NCBI GenBank assembly: GCA_031404635.1
Contig: JANNHY010000250.1
Coordinates: 1-21,873 of the forward strand
Source: JAENVT01 sp031404635
GTDB taxonomy: Bacteria > Actinomycetota > Acidimicrobiia > Acidimicrobiales > Ilumatobacteraceae
Length of the DNA stretch: 21,873 nucleotides
Direction of reading: 5' to 3'
Below are positions 1 through 7,665 of this stretch, piece after piece. Every line of letters begins with the position of its first letter. Within the stretch, counting starts at the first letter, position 1. Made by a program: the position numbers and the translations under genes. The notes beneath the pieces are model-generated. The model was not told where the DNA came from. It worked only from the letters and a program-made list of their open reading frames with translations, and made no database searches.

Positions 1-101
1 GCAAGCACCGTGGCCAGATCCGCTACGACGAGATCGTCCGTCCCGAGCTTCGGACTGGGCGCGGTGACGTTCTTGCCGCCAAGGTCTACCGGACCCGCTA
101 G
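1..101 (+). CDS. C-terminal tail of an unidentified protein (partial)
   Basis: An open plus-strand frame enters from the left edge (first full codon at base 3) and ends at TAG 99-101. It gives 32 residues rich in Arg, Lys, Asp and Glu, ending KVYRTR. Third codon positions are mostly G or C, as in the other genes here, which supports real coding. No family can be named from so short a tail. It converges on the minus-strand GT2 gene, and the two stop codons share the palindrome CTAG at 98-101, so there is no room for a separate terminator between them. Confidence 0.55.
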   Translation, partial: KHRGQIRYDEIVRPELRTGRGDVLAAKVYRTR

Positions 102-814
102 CGGTGCTTGGTGCGGTCGAAGAGGCCCCACTTGGTGACGAGAAGCATCGACTCGGCGACGATCCGGCCCGACATCTTCGACGTTCCGAATTGGCGATCA
201 CGAAAGACGATCGGAGTCTCGACGATCGTCGATCCCTTGGCTACCAACTTGCGGACGAGCTCGGTCAGGAAGGCATACCCCTCGGCGGTCGTCGAGGCCG
301 GGTTGATCGACCGCAGCGCGTCGGCGCGGTAGGCGCGGTAACCCGACGTGCAGTCACGCACTGGTAGGCGCAACACCGCAGCGGTGTAGCGGTTGCCCCA
401 TTTGGAAAGCAGCCGGCGGCGAAGCGGCCAGTCTTGCGTGGATCCGCCGGGCACGTAGCGCGACCCGATCACCGCGTCGGCGCCGTCGGCAACAAGCTGC
501 AACATGGTTGGAATGACAGCGGGGTCGTGGGAGAAGTCGGAGTCCATCGACACGATCGCCTCGTAGCCCTCGTCGAAGGCAGTGGTGAAGCCGTGACGGT
601 ATGCGGCTCCCAACCCGTGTTTACCGGGCCGGTGCAGCACCTTGATGCGTCCCAGTTCGGCGGCGGAAGCCTCGGCGAGCGCGGCGGTGCCGTCAGGGCT
701 GTTGTCGTCAACCACCAGCACGTCGGCGTCGGGTTGCGCCTGGCGTACTGCGCGCAAGAGTGCGGCGATGTTCTCCGCCTCGTTGAAGGTCGGCAATACG
801 ACGACGGTACGCAC
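98..814 (-). CDS. Polyprenol-phosphate mannose synthase-like GT2 glycosyltransferase
   Basis: 238 residues, family GT2 (GT-A fold), resembling dolichol/polyprenol-phosphate mannosyltransferases, which move a sugar from a nucleotide donor (typically GDP-mannose) to a polyprenyl phosphate at the cytoplasmic membrane face. Seen: N-terminal VVVLPTFNEAENI, nucleotide-binding VVDDNSPDGT (residues 35-43), HGLGAAYRHG (66-75), the metal-binding acidic motif MDSDFSHDP (90-98), GSRY (117-120) and the late FGTSKMSG (209-216). It lacks the C-terminal membrane segments of longer relatives, so it should be soluble or peripheral. The frame stays open to 976, but homology begins at GTG 814; the longer form would overlap the preceding gene. 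No clear Shine-Dalgarno site precedes 814. It is the last gene of the envelope run, 52 bp after the GT-C-like gene. The sugar is not certain: glucose or another hexose is possible. Confidence 0.88.
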   Translation of the reverse strand: MRTVVVLPTFNEAENIAALLRAVRQAQPDADVLVVDDNSPDGTAALAEASAAELGRIKVLHRPGKHGLGAAYRHGFTTAFDEGYEAIVSMDSDFSHDPAVIPTMLQLVADGADAVIGSRYVPGGSTQDWPLRRRLLSKWGNRYTAAVLRLPVRDCTSGYRAYRADALRSINPASTTAEGYAFLTELVRKLVAKGSTIVETPIVFRDRQFGTSKMSGRIVAESMLLVTKWGLFDRTKHR

Positions 815-866
815 GCGCTGCGAGCGTAGCGCCAGGCATCGCGCGGCTCCCGTCGGTATTCTCCGG

Positions 867-2690
867 TCACTGGCACCCTGCCCGCTCGAGCTGGGACGGT
901 GCGACGAAGGGCGGAAGTTCGAACACCGCGACAGGCAACCCGAGGAGGTTGTACGCACGAGCGGTCTCGGCCACATCCGCCGGCACCGCAGCGGTGCCGA
1001 GCACGAACGGCGCCTGCCCGTACTGGAAATCGAGTGTCGGCACCAGGCAGGCCAGGTCGAGTTCGCGCAGGCGGGCGATCAGGCGCTGGCGGTGGGCGTC
1101 GGATTCGGCGATTTCGGCGGGGTCGCGCTGGTCGAAGTACCCGAGTTCGACTGCGCCGGTCTGCGCCCGCATCAGCTCGATGTTGGGATCACCGAGTACA
1201 ACCCAGAGCACGGCGTTGGCGCTCGATTCGGGAAGGACCCGGTGCGGCAGCGCGCCCGCGCTGCTCGGCGCGTCGACGCCGACGTGAAAGCCTTCCTTCT
1301 CCAACTCGAGCAGCACCCCGAACGGCACGCCACCGAGGGTGGCCGGGTCGTGCCAGCGGATCAGGAACCGGTCGTCGCGATCGAGGCCGTCGGTGATCTG
1401 CGGCACCACCCCGCCGACGAGGCGAGAGTTGCGCGGGCCGGGGTTCTGCTGGCCGACCGCCTGCGCGGTGGCCAGGCCGCACATCACCAGCCCCACCACG
1501 AGACTGGCTGTGGCGACCCATCTCTCACGCAGAAGTTTGGCGAGCGCGAGCAAGCAAGCTGCGAAGACCCAGGCGATGATGATCCACCACCAGCGGATGA
1601 CGTAGTCGAAGAACTCGCCGAAGATTCGCGACATCGAGATCACTCCCACGACGGTCAACCCGCCGAGCAGAATGAACAACCTGATCAAAATGTCTCGCTG
1701 GGGTACCTCGCGGCGGCGGATCAGCACGACGACGATCGCCGCCACGACAACCACGGCGAGGAGGAAGGCGGGCATGTTCGGCGACTCGGTCGGCTGGCGG
1801 AACGCGCCGCGGATCCAGGGACCAGGCAGAGCGAACTCGCCGGCGAAGGCCTTGAGTGCCGATGACAGCCCGACGACCACGCGTCGCGAACCGTCGGCTT
1901 CGGTGCCAGCCGTGAAGTGGTCCCACAGGATGCGCAGGTTGCCCGGCTCGCGGCGGAGCTGGTCGATCACGGGCGGGAGCCACATCGCAACCGTCACTGC
2001 GACCGCGAGCCACCACGAACGGAGGATCGCTGACCGGGGAGCAGCTGAATCGTCGCGATCGGCATCGCGCCACTGCCAGGCCACGTAGCCGACCATCGCG
2101 GCCAGTGTTACTCCGACGAGGAGGGCGTAGCCGGCGTGGGACTGGACCGCGAAGAAGCCGGCAAAGGCAGCCGCCGGCAACCAGCGGTGGTGACCGCACA
2201 TCAGCCCCCAGCACAGGGAAACGAAGCAGAAGAACGCGAACAGCGCCCCCCACGGATTCCACGGTTCGATGAACGGCGCCGGCCCGAGCGAGTAAACGAG
2301 CACCGACGCCAACGAGGCGACGACGAGACCGCCGATCGCGCCGAACATCCGCCGCACGATGAGAACTGTGGAGACGATGAAGGCCAACTGGAGCAGCGAC
2401 ATCGCCAGTTCGATGCCGAACGACGAGCGACCTGTCAGGAGATACACCGGCAGCAGCGCAACCCACAGTGCCGGTCCGGGGTGCGAACCCTGGCCGTACG
2501 GGGCGAGAATCGAGCCGATTCGCCCGGCCGCGCCGACCAGCGGCGGATGGCCGAAGAACCCGGCCACGTGCAGCTCGGCCTGGGCCATGTCGCCCGTCGG
2601 ATACCATGTCTCGCGGCTGACGCTGACCAGCGCAACGACCAGCGGTACGACGATTGCGGCAAGCACGACGATCGTCGCCCGGGTGGTCAA
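867..2690 (-). CDS. Polytopic membrane protein, probable GT-C-type glycosyltransferase
   Basis: 607 residues. About ten hydrophobic segments lie in the first 410 residues (e.g. 6-24, 72-86, 95-112, 118-135, 148-165, 185-205, 225-240, 307-324, 335-352, 366-386, 393-410), followed by a soluble tail of about 190 residues. The first loop carries PTGDMAQAEL (31-40), an acidic Asp34/Glu39 motif placed like the catalytic loop of GT-C enzymes, which take sugars from polyprenyl-phosphate carriers outside the membrane. Fold and position are seen; the GT-C assignment and any arabinosyl or mannosyl activity are inference from layout and from the dprE1-dprE2 and GT2 neighbours. The start is TTG at 2690, the only usable codon before the first membrane segment; no good ribosome site is visible. 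The preceding GT4 stop lies 14 sense codons upstream in the same frame. An O-antigen or PMT-like sugar transferase is the alternative. Confidence 0.72.
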   Translation of the reverse strand: MTTRATIVVLAAIVVPLVVALVSVSRETWYPTGDMAQAELHVAGFFGHPPLVGAAGRIGSILAPYGQGSHPGPALWVALLPVYLLTGRSSFGIELAMSLLQLAFIVSTVLIVRRMFGAIGGLVVASLASVLVYSLGPAPFIEPWNPWGALFAFFCFVSLCWGLMCGHHRWLPAAAFAGFFAVQSHAGYALLVGVTLAAMVGYVAWQWRDADRDDSAAPRSAILRSWWLAVAVTVAMWLPPVIDQLRREPGNLRILWDHFTAGTEADGSRRVVVGLSSALKAFAGEFALPGPWIRGAFRQPTESPNMPAFLLAVVVVAAIVVVLIRRREVPQRDILIRLFILLGGLTVVGVISMSRIFGEFFDYVIRWWWIIIAWVFAACLLALAKLLRERWVATASLVVGLVMCGLATAQAVGQQNPGPRNSRLVGGVVPQITDGLDRDDRFLIRWHDPATLGGVPFGVLLELEKEGFHVGVDAPSSAGALPHRVLPESSANAVLWVVLGDPNIELMRAQTGAVELGYFDQRDPAEIAESDAHRQRLIARLRELDLACLVPTLDFQYGQAPFVLGTAAVPADVAETARAYNLLGLPVAVFELPPFVAPSQLERAGCQ

Positions 2691-2732
2691 GCCGTCGGTG
2701 GACTGGTGTATCTCGCCGTCGATCGCCCGATC

Positions 2733-3914
2733 CTACTGAGCGCCCAGATCGGGATGGCGACGACGGACTTGATCGTGGAGCGCGGCGAGGATCCCATGCG
2801 CCGAAGCATCCCAGGTCAAGGTTCGAGCGCGGGCGAGCGCAGCGGCCGCCAGATCGCCGCGGCGGTTGTGGTCGAGCAGCACATCGGCCATCGTCTCCCC
2901 CAGCCGGTCGAGCGGTGCCAGCACCCCGGTCACGCCATCGACGACACTGCTGCGATGGCCGCTGATGTCGGTGGCGACGGCCGGTGTGCCACATGCCGCC
3001 GCCTCGGTGAGTGTAAGCCCCCAGCCCTCGGCCAGAGATGCGCTGCTGACCAGCCACGCCCGCTGGTACAGGGCGATCAGGTCGACATGGGTGAGCCGGC
3101 CGGCGAGAGTAATCCAGTCCCACGCCCGGTGGGCGGCGATGCGCGCTTCCAACGCCGGGCGCAACGGCCCGTCACCGACGATCACCAGATTCAGGCCGGG
3201 GATCCGCTGACGGGCGATCACCGCAGCCACGATCAGCTCGTCTTGCCGCTTCACAGGCGCCAGCCGGCCGACACAGACCACCAGCGGTAATGCAGAACGT
3301 TGACCACCGGGCTGGAAGATCTTGTCGACGCCGTTGCTCACCGCTACCACCCGTTCGGCACGAAAACCGAGGCCGAGCAGGTCGTCACGTGTCGCCTCCG
3401 ACGGTGTGAGGGTCGACGTGCGCCGGTAGAACGGCGGCGCGAGACGCGCTTCGAGGGCCCGGCCAACACCGGCCAGCGGCCGTGGCAGTAGCTGATCCCA
3501 CATCGGTCCGTGCACGTGATGCAGGAATGTGATGCGCGGCTTGTGGCACCACAGCGGGCTCATCCATGGCACACCGTTCCACACCTCGACCAGGGCGTCG
3601 TAGCCATCCATCCGCCGGAGAAGCTCGCTGCCGACGGCTCGGGGAAACACCGAGAACCGGCTGCCCCGGCGGATGACCCGGTACCCGTTTCGTGTCGCCG
3701 TGGCCGGTTGGCCCAGTGCGGCCGACGTGCGATGGGTGATATCGAGTCCTGCCGCCGCCCAGCGACGCATGAACTCGTCGGCGTGCACTTCCGACCCGCC
3801 CGCGTCCGGGTCGTCGAGGTCGCGCCAGGCCAGCACGTGCACGCGGCGTACGCCGACGGAGATCATCTCGTCGGCGAGTTGCTGGATGGATGCAAGCGTG
3901 GCGTGGTCAGTCAC
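2733..3914 (-). CDS. GT4-family (GT-B fold) glycosyltransferase
   Basis: 393 residues with a two-Rossmann GT-B layout. The N-terminal acceptor half has the glycine-rich DDPDAGGSEVHADEF (34-48), typical of GT4 enzymes, and LHHVHGPMWD (131-140). The C-terminal donor half has VVCVGRLAPVKRQDEL (212-227), VGDGP (246-250) and the donor-binding EGWGLTLTE (296-304, the EX7E motif) followed by ACGTPAVAT. Such enzymes use a nucleotide sugar at the cytoplasmic membrane face; the sugar cannot be read from sequence. The GTG start at 3914 overlaps the dprE2 stop by 8 bases and has a GGAG site about 10 bases upstream, so translation is likely coupled to dprE2. An in-frame start further down would remove part of the first Rossmann domain. 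Its place beside the DPA epimerase suggests a role in envelope polysaccharide assembly (inference). Confidence 0.9.
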   Translation of the reverse strand: MTDHATLASIQQLADEMISVGVRRVHVLAWRDLDDPDAGGSEVHADEFMRRWAAAGLDITHRTSAALGQPATATRNGYRVIRRGSRFSVFPRAVGSELLRRMDGYDALVEVWNGVPWMSPLWCHKPRITFLHHVHGPMWDQLLPRPLAGVGRALEARLAPPFYRRTSTLTPSEATRDDLLGLGFRAERVVAVSNGVDKIFQPGGQRSALPLVVCVGRLAPVKRQDELIVAAVIARQRIPGLNLVIVGDGPLRPALEARIAAHRAWDWITLAGRLTHVDLIALYQRAWLVSSASLAEGWGLTLTEAAACGTPAVATDISGHRSSVVDGVTGVLAPLDRLGETMADVLLDHNRRGDLAAAALARARTLTWDASAHGILAALHDQVRRRHPDLGAQ

Positions 3915-4668
3915 GGGGCAGACGTCTCCACACGGGACCGGGTAGATGACGCAGAACGGACATCACGTAGCGAAGAATGCCCGGCGCCCACACCACCCGC
4001 CGCTTGGCGCGCAGCCCCTTCACCGTGGCTTCGGCCACCTCCTCGGGAGTCGTCGCGAACGGCGCCGCCTTCAACCCTGTGGTCATCCGTGAATGGACGA
4101 AGCCGGGGCGGACGATCAACATATGCACCCCGTCGTCGGCAAGGGCGTCGCCGATTCCCTGGGCAAACCCGTCGAGTCCGGCCTTGGTGCCGCCGTACAC
4201 CGGGTTGGCTCGGCGAACCCGCTCGCCGGCAACGCTGCTGAGCATCACGATCGAGCCATGGCCTTGCCTGCGCATCTGATTGGCGATCGCGATCGTGCTC
4301 GACACCACCCCGGTGAAGTTGACGTGAGCGACCTCCACCGCAGCGACGGGGTCGACCGACGTGACCTCACCGTCGCCGAGCAGGGCGAAGGCGATGATCG
4401 CGACGTCGATGTCGCCGTACTTCGCCGACAACGAACAGGCGAACTCGGTGTGCGTGTTGGTGGCGGCTCCGTCGAAGTGGACGACATCGACGGTGAGGGC
4501 ATCGTGACGAAGGCCCGCCGCGGCTCGTTCGCCACGTTCGATGTTGCGACAGGCGAGCACGACACTGCGGGTCGTGGGGTTGAGCAACTTGCGGACGATG
4601 GCCAGGCCTATCTCGCTGGTACCGCCGAGCAGGACGACGGTTTGTGCTTCGCCGAGTGCGTTCTCCAT
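3907..4668 (-). CDS. dprE2: Decaprenylphosphoryl-2-keto-ribose reductase (DprE2-type SDR)
   Basis: 253 residues, a short-chain dehydrogenase of the usual length. Cofactor-binding LLGGTSEIG (13-21), catalytic Ser144 in MLSSVAG, and Tyr158/Lys162 in YGGTK are present. In mycobacteria DprE2 reduces the keto intermediate made by DprE1 to give decaprenylphosphoryl-arabinofuranose, the donor for cell-wall arabinan. The specific call rests on the SDR features, the DprE2-like GGTSEIG loop and position immediately after dprE1, as in Mycobacterium (Rv3790-Rv3791). The ATG at 4668 follows the dprE1 stop by 16 bp and has GGAG 5-6 bases upstream. The C-terminal basic helix (KRRVVWAPGILRYVMSVLRH, 222-241) could sit on the membrane. 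A generic SDR is the alternative, but pairing with a clear DprE1 makes it unlikely. Confidence 0.92.
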   Translation of the reverse strand: MENALGEAQTVVLLGGTSEIGLAIVRKLLNPTTRSVVLACRNIERGERAAAGLRHDALTVDVVHFDGAATNTHTEFACSLSAKYGDIDVAIIAFALLGDGEVTSVDPVAAVEVAHVNFTGVVSSTIAIANQMRRQGHGSIVMLSSVAGERVRRANPVYGGTKAGLDGFAQGIGDALADDGVHMLIVRPGFVHSRMTTGLKAAPFATTPEEVAEATVKGLRAKRRVVWAPGILRYVMSVLRHLPGPVWRRLPRD

Positions 4669-4684
4669 GTGACTCCAGTGTCGT

Positions 4685-6112
4685 TCAGATGCGGTCGGTC
4701 AGGCCGAGACGGCGGCCGAGGTCGCTCTGCCACACGCCCAGCGGGTCGACCTCGGCTCGGATCGATTTCCACTCGTCGAGGCGTGGGTAGCCACGACGCA
4801 CAGCATCGGGGGTCATGTGCGAATCCTTGGCGAAGTAGTGACGACCTCCGGCGTCGAGCACAACCCGATCGAGGCCATGGAGCAGATCGCCGAGGCCCCG
4901 TGAGGCGACGGGCACGTCTAGAGCCAACGTCCAACCGGCCTGCGGAAAACTGAGCGGCGCCGGGTTGGCCGCACCGAAGCGCTTCAACACGGCCAGGAAG
5001 CTGGCCGCGCCGCTGGCCGAGAGTCGCCCGACGACGGTGCGCACGGCCTCCTCCTCGCCGAAGGGAACGACGAACTGGTACTGGACCATGCCTCGGCTGC
5101 CGTAAAGACGGTTCCATGATCCGACGAGATCGAGCGGGTGGAAGAAGGCGCCGATCCCGTGGATCTCGCCGGTGCGGTGCACTGGTGCCTTTCGGAACCA
5201 AACTGCGTTGAAGGCGGCGACGGTGGCGTGGTTGAGGACTCCCATCGGCGGCACGAGCGGCGGCACGGAGAACAGTTGGTGTGGTCCGTAGGCAAACGGT
5301 GCGACGGATTGCCGTTGGTCGAGCTCGGCGAGGCGAGCGTGATCGCCGCGGCTCAGCACGCTGCGCCCGAGCTGACGGCCCTTGGCCACGAGGTCGATCC
5401 AGGCGACGCTGTAGCGCACGTCGTCGTCGCCCTGGCTCATCGCCGCCAGCAGTGCGTCGAGGTCGGCTAGGCGCGAGGTGTCGACGCGCATCCGGCTGGT
5501 TTCGATGGGCAGCAGACGGATCGTCGCGTCGAGCATCACTCCCGTCAAGCCCATCCCGCCGACAGTCGCCCAGAAAAGGGCCGGGTTCTTGGCAGGGCCG
5601 ATCACGGTGATGGTGCCATCGGCGAGCAGCATGGTGATCGACTCGACGTGGTTGCCGATCGATCCGTCGACGTGGTGGTTCTTGCCGTGGATGTCGCTGG
5701 CGATCGCCCCGCCGATGGTGACGAATCGGGTGCCGGGGGTGACAGGTGCGAAGAAGCCACGAGGCACGATCACGCCGAGGAGTTCGTCGATGCTGACACC
5801 GGCGCCGACCGTGGCGAAACCGGTCGCCGGGTCGACGACGATGTCGCCGGCGTTGGAGGTGAGGCGCAGCACGAGGCCGCCGCCGTTCTGGGCCGCGTCG
5901 CCGTAGCTGCGGCCGAGGCCTCGGGCCAGGGCGCCACGCCGGCCGGCCTCCTTGAGCGCTGCCGCGACACCATGGGCATCAACGGTCACCTCCTCGGCAA
6001 CCGAGGGATTGGTGCGACCCCAGCCCCACAGGCGGGCACGGGATGGGTTCGGCACGCTGCCGGATTCTATCCGGAAGGGCTCAGTGGAGACCCGGTATTG
6101 GGCGATAGCCAT
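4685..6112 (-). CDS. dprE1: Decaprenylphosphoryl-beta-D-ribose 2-oxidase (DprE1)
   Basis: 475 residues, FAD-dependent oxidase of the VAO/ALO fold. It oxidises C2 of decaprenylphosphoryl-ribose, the first half of epimerisation to arabinose. Strong signature matches to mycobacterial DprE1: GWGRTNPSVAE (30-40), ARGLGRSYGDAAQNGGG (63-79), PGTRFVTIGGAIASDIHGKN (126-145), WATVGGMGLTG (181-191), FHPLDLVGSWNRLYG (324-338) and YFAKDSHMT (426-434), which keeps the substrate-pocket lysine. At the position of Mycobacterium tuberculosis Cys387 this protein has Ala397 (GWTLALD, 393-399). The frame is open to 6376, but the first 88 codons are an antisense-like shadow of the receiver gene. ATG 6112 overlaps that gene by 32 bp and has AAGG 9 bases upstream; GTG 6055 would leave a 25-bp gap and is a reasonable alternative. 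Confidence 0.95.
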   Translation of the reverse strand: MAIAQYRVSTEPFRIESGSVPNPSRARLWGWGRTNPSVAEEVTVDAHGVAAALKEAGRRGALARGLGRSYGDAAQNGGGLVLRLTSNAGDIVVDPATGFATVGAGVSIDELLGVIVPRGFFAPVTPGTRFVTIGGAIASDIHGKNHHVDGSIGNHVESITMLLADGTITVIGPAKNPALFWATVGGMGLTGVMLDATIRLLPIETSRMRVDTSRLADLDALLAAMSQGDDDVRYSVAWIDLVAKGRQLGRSVLSRGDHARLAELDQRQSVAPFAYGPHQLFSVPPLVPPMGVLNHATVAAFNAVWFRKAPVHRTGEIHGIGAFFHPLDLVGSWNRLYGSRGMVQYQFVVPFGEEEAVRTVVGRLSASGAASFLAVLKRFGAANPAPLSFPQAGWTLALDVPVASRGLGDLLHGLDRVVLDAGGRHYFAKDSHMTPDAVRRGYPRLDEWKSIRAEVDPLGVWQSDLGRRLGLTDRI

Positions 6113-6476
6113 CCTCGAGTGCCTTGGCAATGGTGGCGAGGAGGATGTCGTTGTCGACCGGCTTGCGTAGGAATGCGGAGATGCCGTAATTCCGGGCCAT
6201 CGGCTCGGCGACTGTCGGGTCGCGTCCGGTGAGTACGACGACGGGGGTGTCGCACAGGTCGCGCAGCATGTTGAAGCGATCGAGCACGGTGAATCCGTTA
6301 CCGACCGGGATGCCCAGGTCGAGCAGTACAAGGTCGGGTTTCTCGTCGTTGGCGGTTCTGACTGCGCCCATTCCATCCTCGGCGGTGACGATGTCGTACC
6401 CCGATGCGCGCAGGCGGATCGTCAACGCCCGCCGGAGGTCACGGTCATCTTCGACAATGAGGATCTTCTTTGCCAT
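6081..6476 (-). CDS. Single-domain response regulator (CheY-like receiver)
   Basis: 131 residues, a receiver domain and nothing else. Seen: acidic pair in IVEDDRD (7-13), phospho-acceptor Asp53 in LVLLDLGIP (49-57), Thr83 in VVVLTGRDP and Lys105 in FLRKP. With no output domain it must act by binding a partner or by passing phosphate on. ATG 6476 lies one base past the stop of the preceding hybrid kinase and has a strong GGAGG 9 bases upstream, so kinase and receiver are made together; the hybrid kinase is the likeliest phosphodonor (inference). Its 3-prime end overlaps the best dprE1 start by 32 bp, tying this receiver to the DPA genes on one transcript. Confidence 0.93.
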   Translation of the reverse strand: MAKKILIVEDDRDLRRALTIRLRASGYDIVTAEDGMGAVRTANDEKPDLVLLDLGIPVGNGFTVLDRFNMLRDLCDTPVVVLTGRDPTVAEPMARNYGISAFLRKPVDNDILLATIAKALEDGYRPIPGLH

Positions 6477-6477
6477 C

Positions 6478-7659
6478 TCAGTCAGCCTCCTGTTTGTTCG
6501 CGAGGGGCAGCGTGAACGTCACTGTCGTGCCCTCGCCGACAGCGCTTTCGACCCAGATCCGGCCGCCCTGCATCTCCACGATCTGGCGTGAGATGAACAG
6601 CCCGAGCCCGAGCCCGTTGCGGGCGGCCTCGTCGGGGCCGGGCTCCTGGAAGAACTGCTCGAAGACGCGGTCGGCGTTCTCGGAGCGGATTCCACGGCCG
6701 GTATCGCGCACGCTGACGCGGACCCCTGCTTCGTCGCAGGTCGCGGCCAGCTCCACCGAGCCTCCGTCCGCCGTGAACTTCATGGCGTTGTCGAGCAGGT
6801 TGTCGAGTACCTCACGTGTTCGTCGCGGATCGCATTCGACGAGGGGCAGCGGTGAACTCGTAAGTGTGACCGTGATCGAGCGCGCTGTCTCCGCCGGTCG
6901 GCGGGCGCTGATGCAGTCGGTGAGCAGTTCTTGGAGCTGGGTGGGGGCGCATTCGAGGATGAGCCGGCCGTGGCCGAGGCGCCCGACGTTGAGGAGATCG
7001 TCGATCATCAGGCGGAGCTGGTCGATGTTGCGTACCGTGACCGCGAGGTAGTCGGCTTGGTCTTCGCTCAACGGCCCGGCGATTCCGTCGACCACTAGGC
7101 TGACGAACTGATGGATCACCGCGAGCGGCGATCGCAACTCGTGTGACACATGGGAGAGGAACAGGTCTTTCTCCTCGAGCTGCGCGTTGCGCAGCTTGTG
7201 GAGGTCTTCGATGATCTGGTTGCGACGCATTGCAAAGCTAATGGATCGCACCACCTGGCCACGTCTGGTGGCGCCCTTGACCAGGTAGTCCTGAGCACCG
7301 AGCAGCACCGCGGTTTCAGCCGTCAACTCGTCGTCGAAACCGGAAACCACGACGATGGTCGTGTGCGGGGCAATCTCGGCGATGGCCCGAAACGTGTCGA
7401 GCCCCTCGCTGTCAGGCAGTCCGAGATCGAGCAGCACGATGTCGTAGACGCCGGCTTTCAATGCCGTGCGTGAGGCTTCGAGTGTCGTAGCGCGCTCGAC
7501 GACACATTCCGGTGCGGCCTCATGCAGCTCTGCCTCCATCAGCATCGCGTCGGACGGGCTGTCCTCGACGAGCAGGATCCTGATCGGGCCGATCTCTTGT
7601 GCCGAGCCGCGCCAGGCGGGCTGCGCCACCCACATCGGAGAAAGTGCCGAAGGTCCCAC
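6478..7659 (-). CDS. Cytoplasmic hybrid histidine kinase (receiver-HisKA-HATPase)
   Basis: 393 residues, no membrane segment. The order is reversed from classical hybrids: an N-terminal receiver (about 26-140; ILLVEDSPSDA, Asp78 in LLDLGLPD, SGFDD, Lys128 in YLVKGA), a short helical linker, HisKA with His173 in LSHVSHELRSP, then HATPase with N-box DNLLDNAMKF (286-295), G1 DTGRGI (319-324) and G2 GLGLGLF (349-355). A receiver in front of a kinase core usually means the kinase is controlled by phosphorylation from another kinase; the upstream membrane kinase is the natural candidate. The GTG start at 7659 follows the upstream kinase stop by 6 bp and has AGGGAGG about 10 bases upstream; ATG 7635 lacks a site. 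The short downstream receiver gene is one base away. Confidence 0.93.
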   Translation of the reverse strand: MGPSALSPMWVAQPAWRGSAQEIGPIRILLVEDSPSDAMLMEAELHEAAPECVVERATTLEASRTALKAGVYDIVLLDLGLPDSEGLDTFRAIAEIAPHTTIVVVSGFDDELTAETAVLLGAQDYLVKGATRRGQVVRSISFAMRRNQIIEDLHKLRNAQLEEKDLFLSHVSHELRSPLAVIHQFVSLVVDGIAGPLSEDQADYLAVTVRNIDQLRLMIDDLLNVGRLGHGRLILECAPTQLQELLTDCISARRPAETARSITVTLTSSPLPLVECDPRRTREVLDNLLDNAMKFTADGGSVELAATCDEAGVRVSVRDTGRGIRSENADRVFEQFFQEPGPDEAARNGLGLGLFISRQIVEMQGGRIWVESAVGEGTTVTFTLPLANKQEAD

Positions 7660-7665
7660 GGGAGA

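Noticed and set aside
642..1865. Long plus-strand open frame (407 codons) opposite the GT-C-like gene
   Set aside because: Composition is Arg/His/Asp/Glu-rich low complexity with no recognisable motif; it is an antisense shadow of a GC-rich gene with clear membrane segments.
1525..3123. Minus-strand 532-codon frame overlapping the GT-C-like and GT4 genes
   Set aside because: Very Arg-rich out-of-frame translation of the two genes.
2136..3290. Long plus-strand open frame (384 codons) crossing the GT4/GT-C boundary
   Set aside because: It spans two real genes on the other strand and lacks any motif; high GC keeps the frame open.
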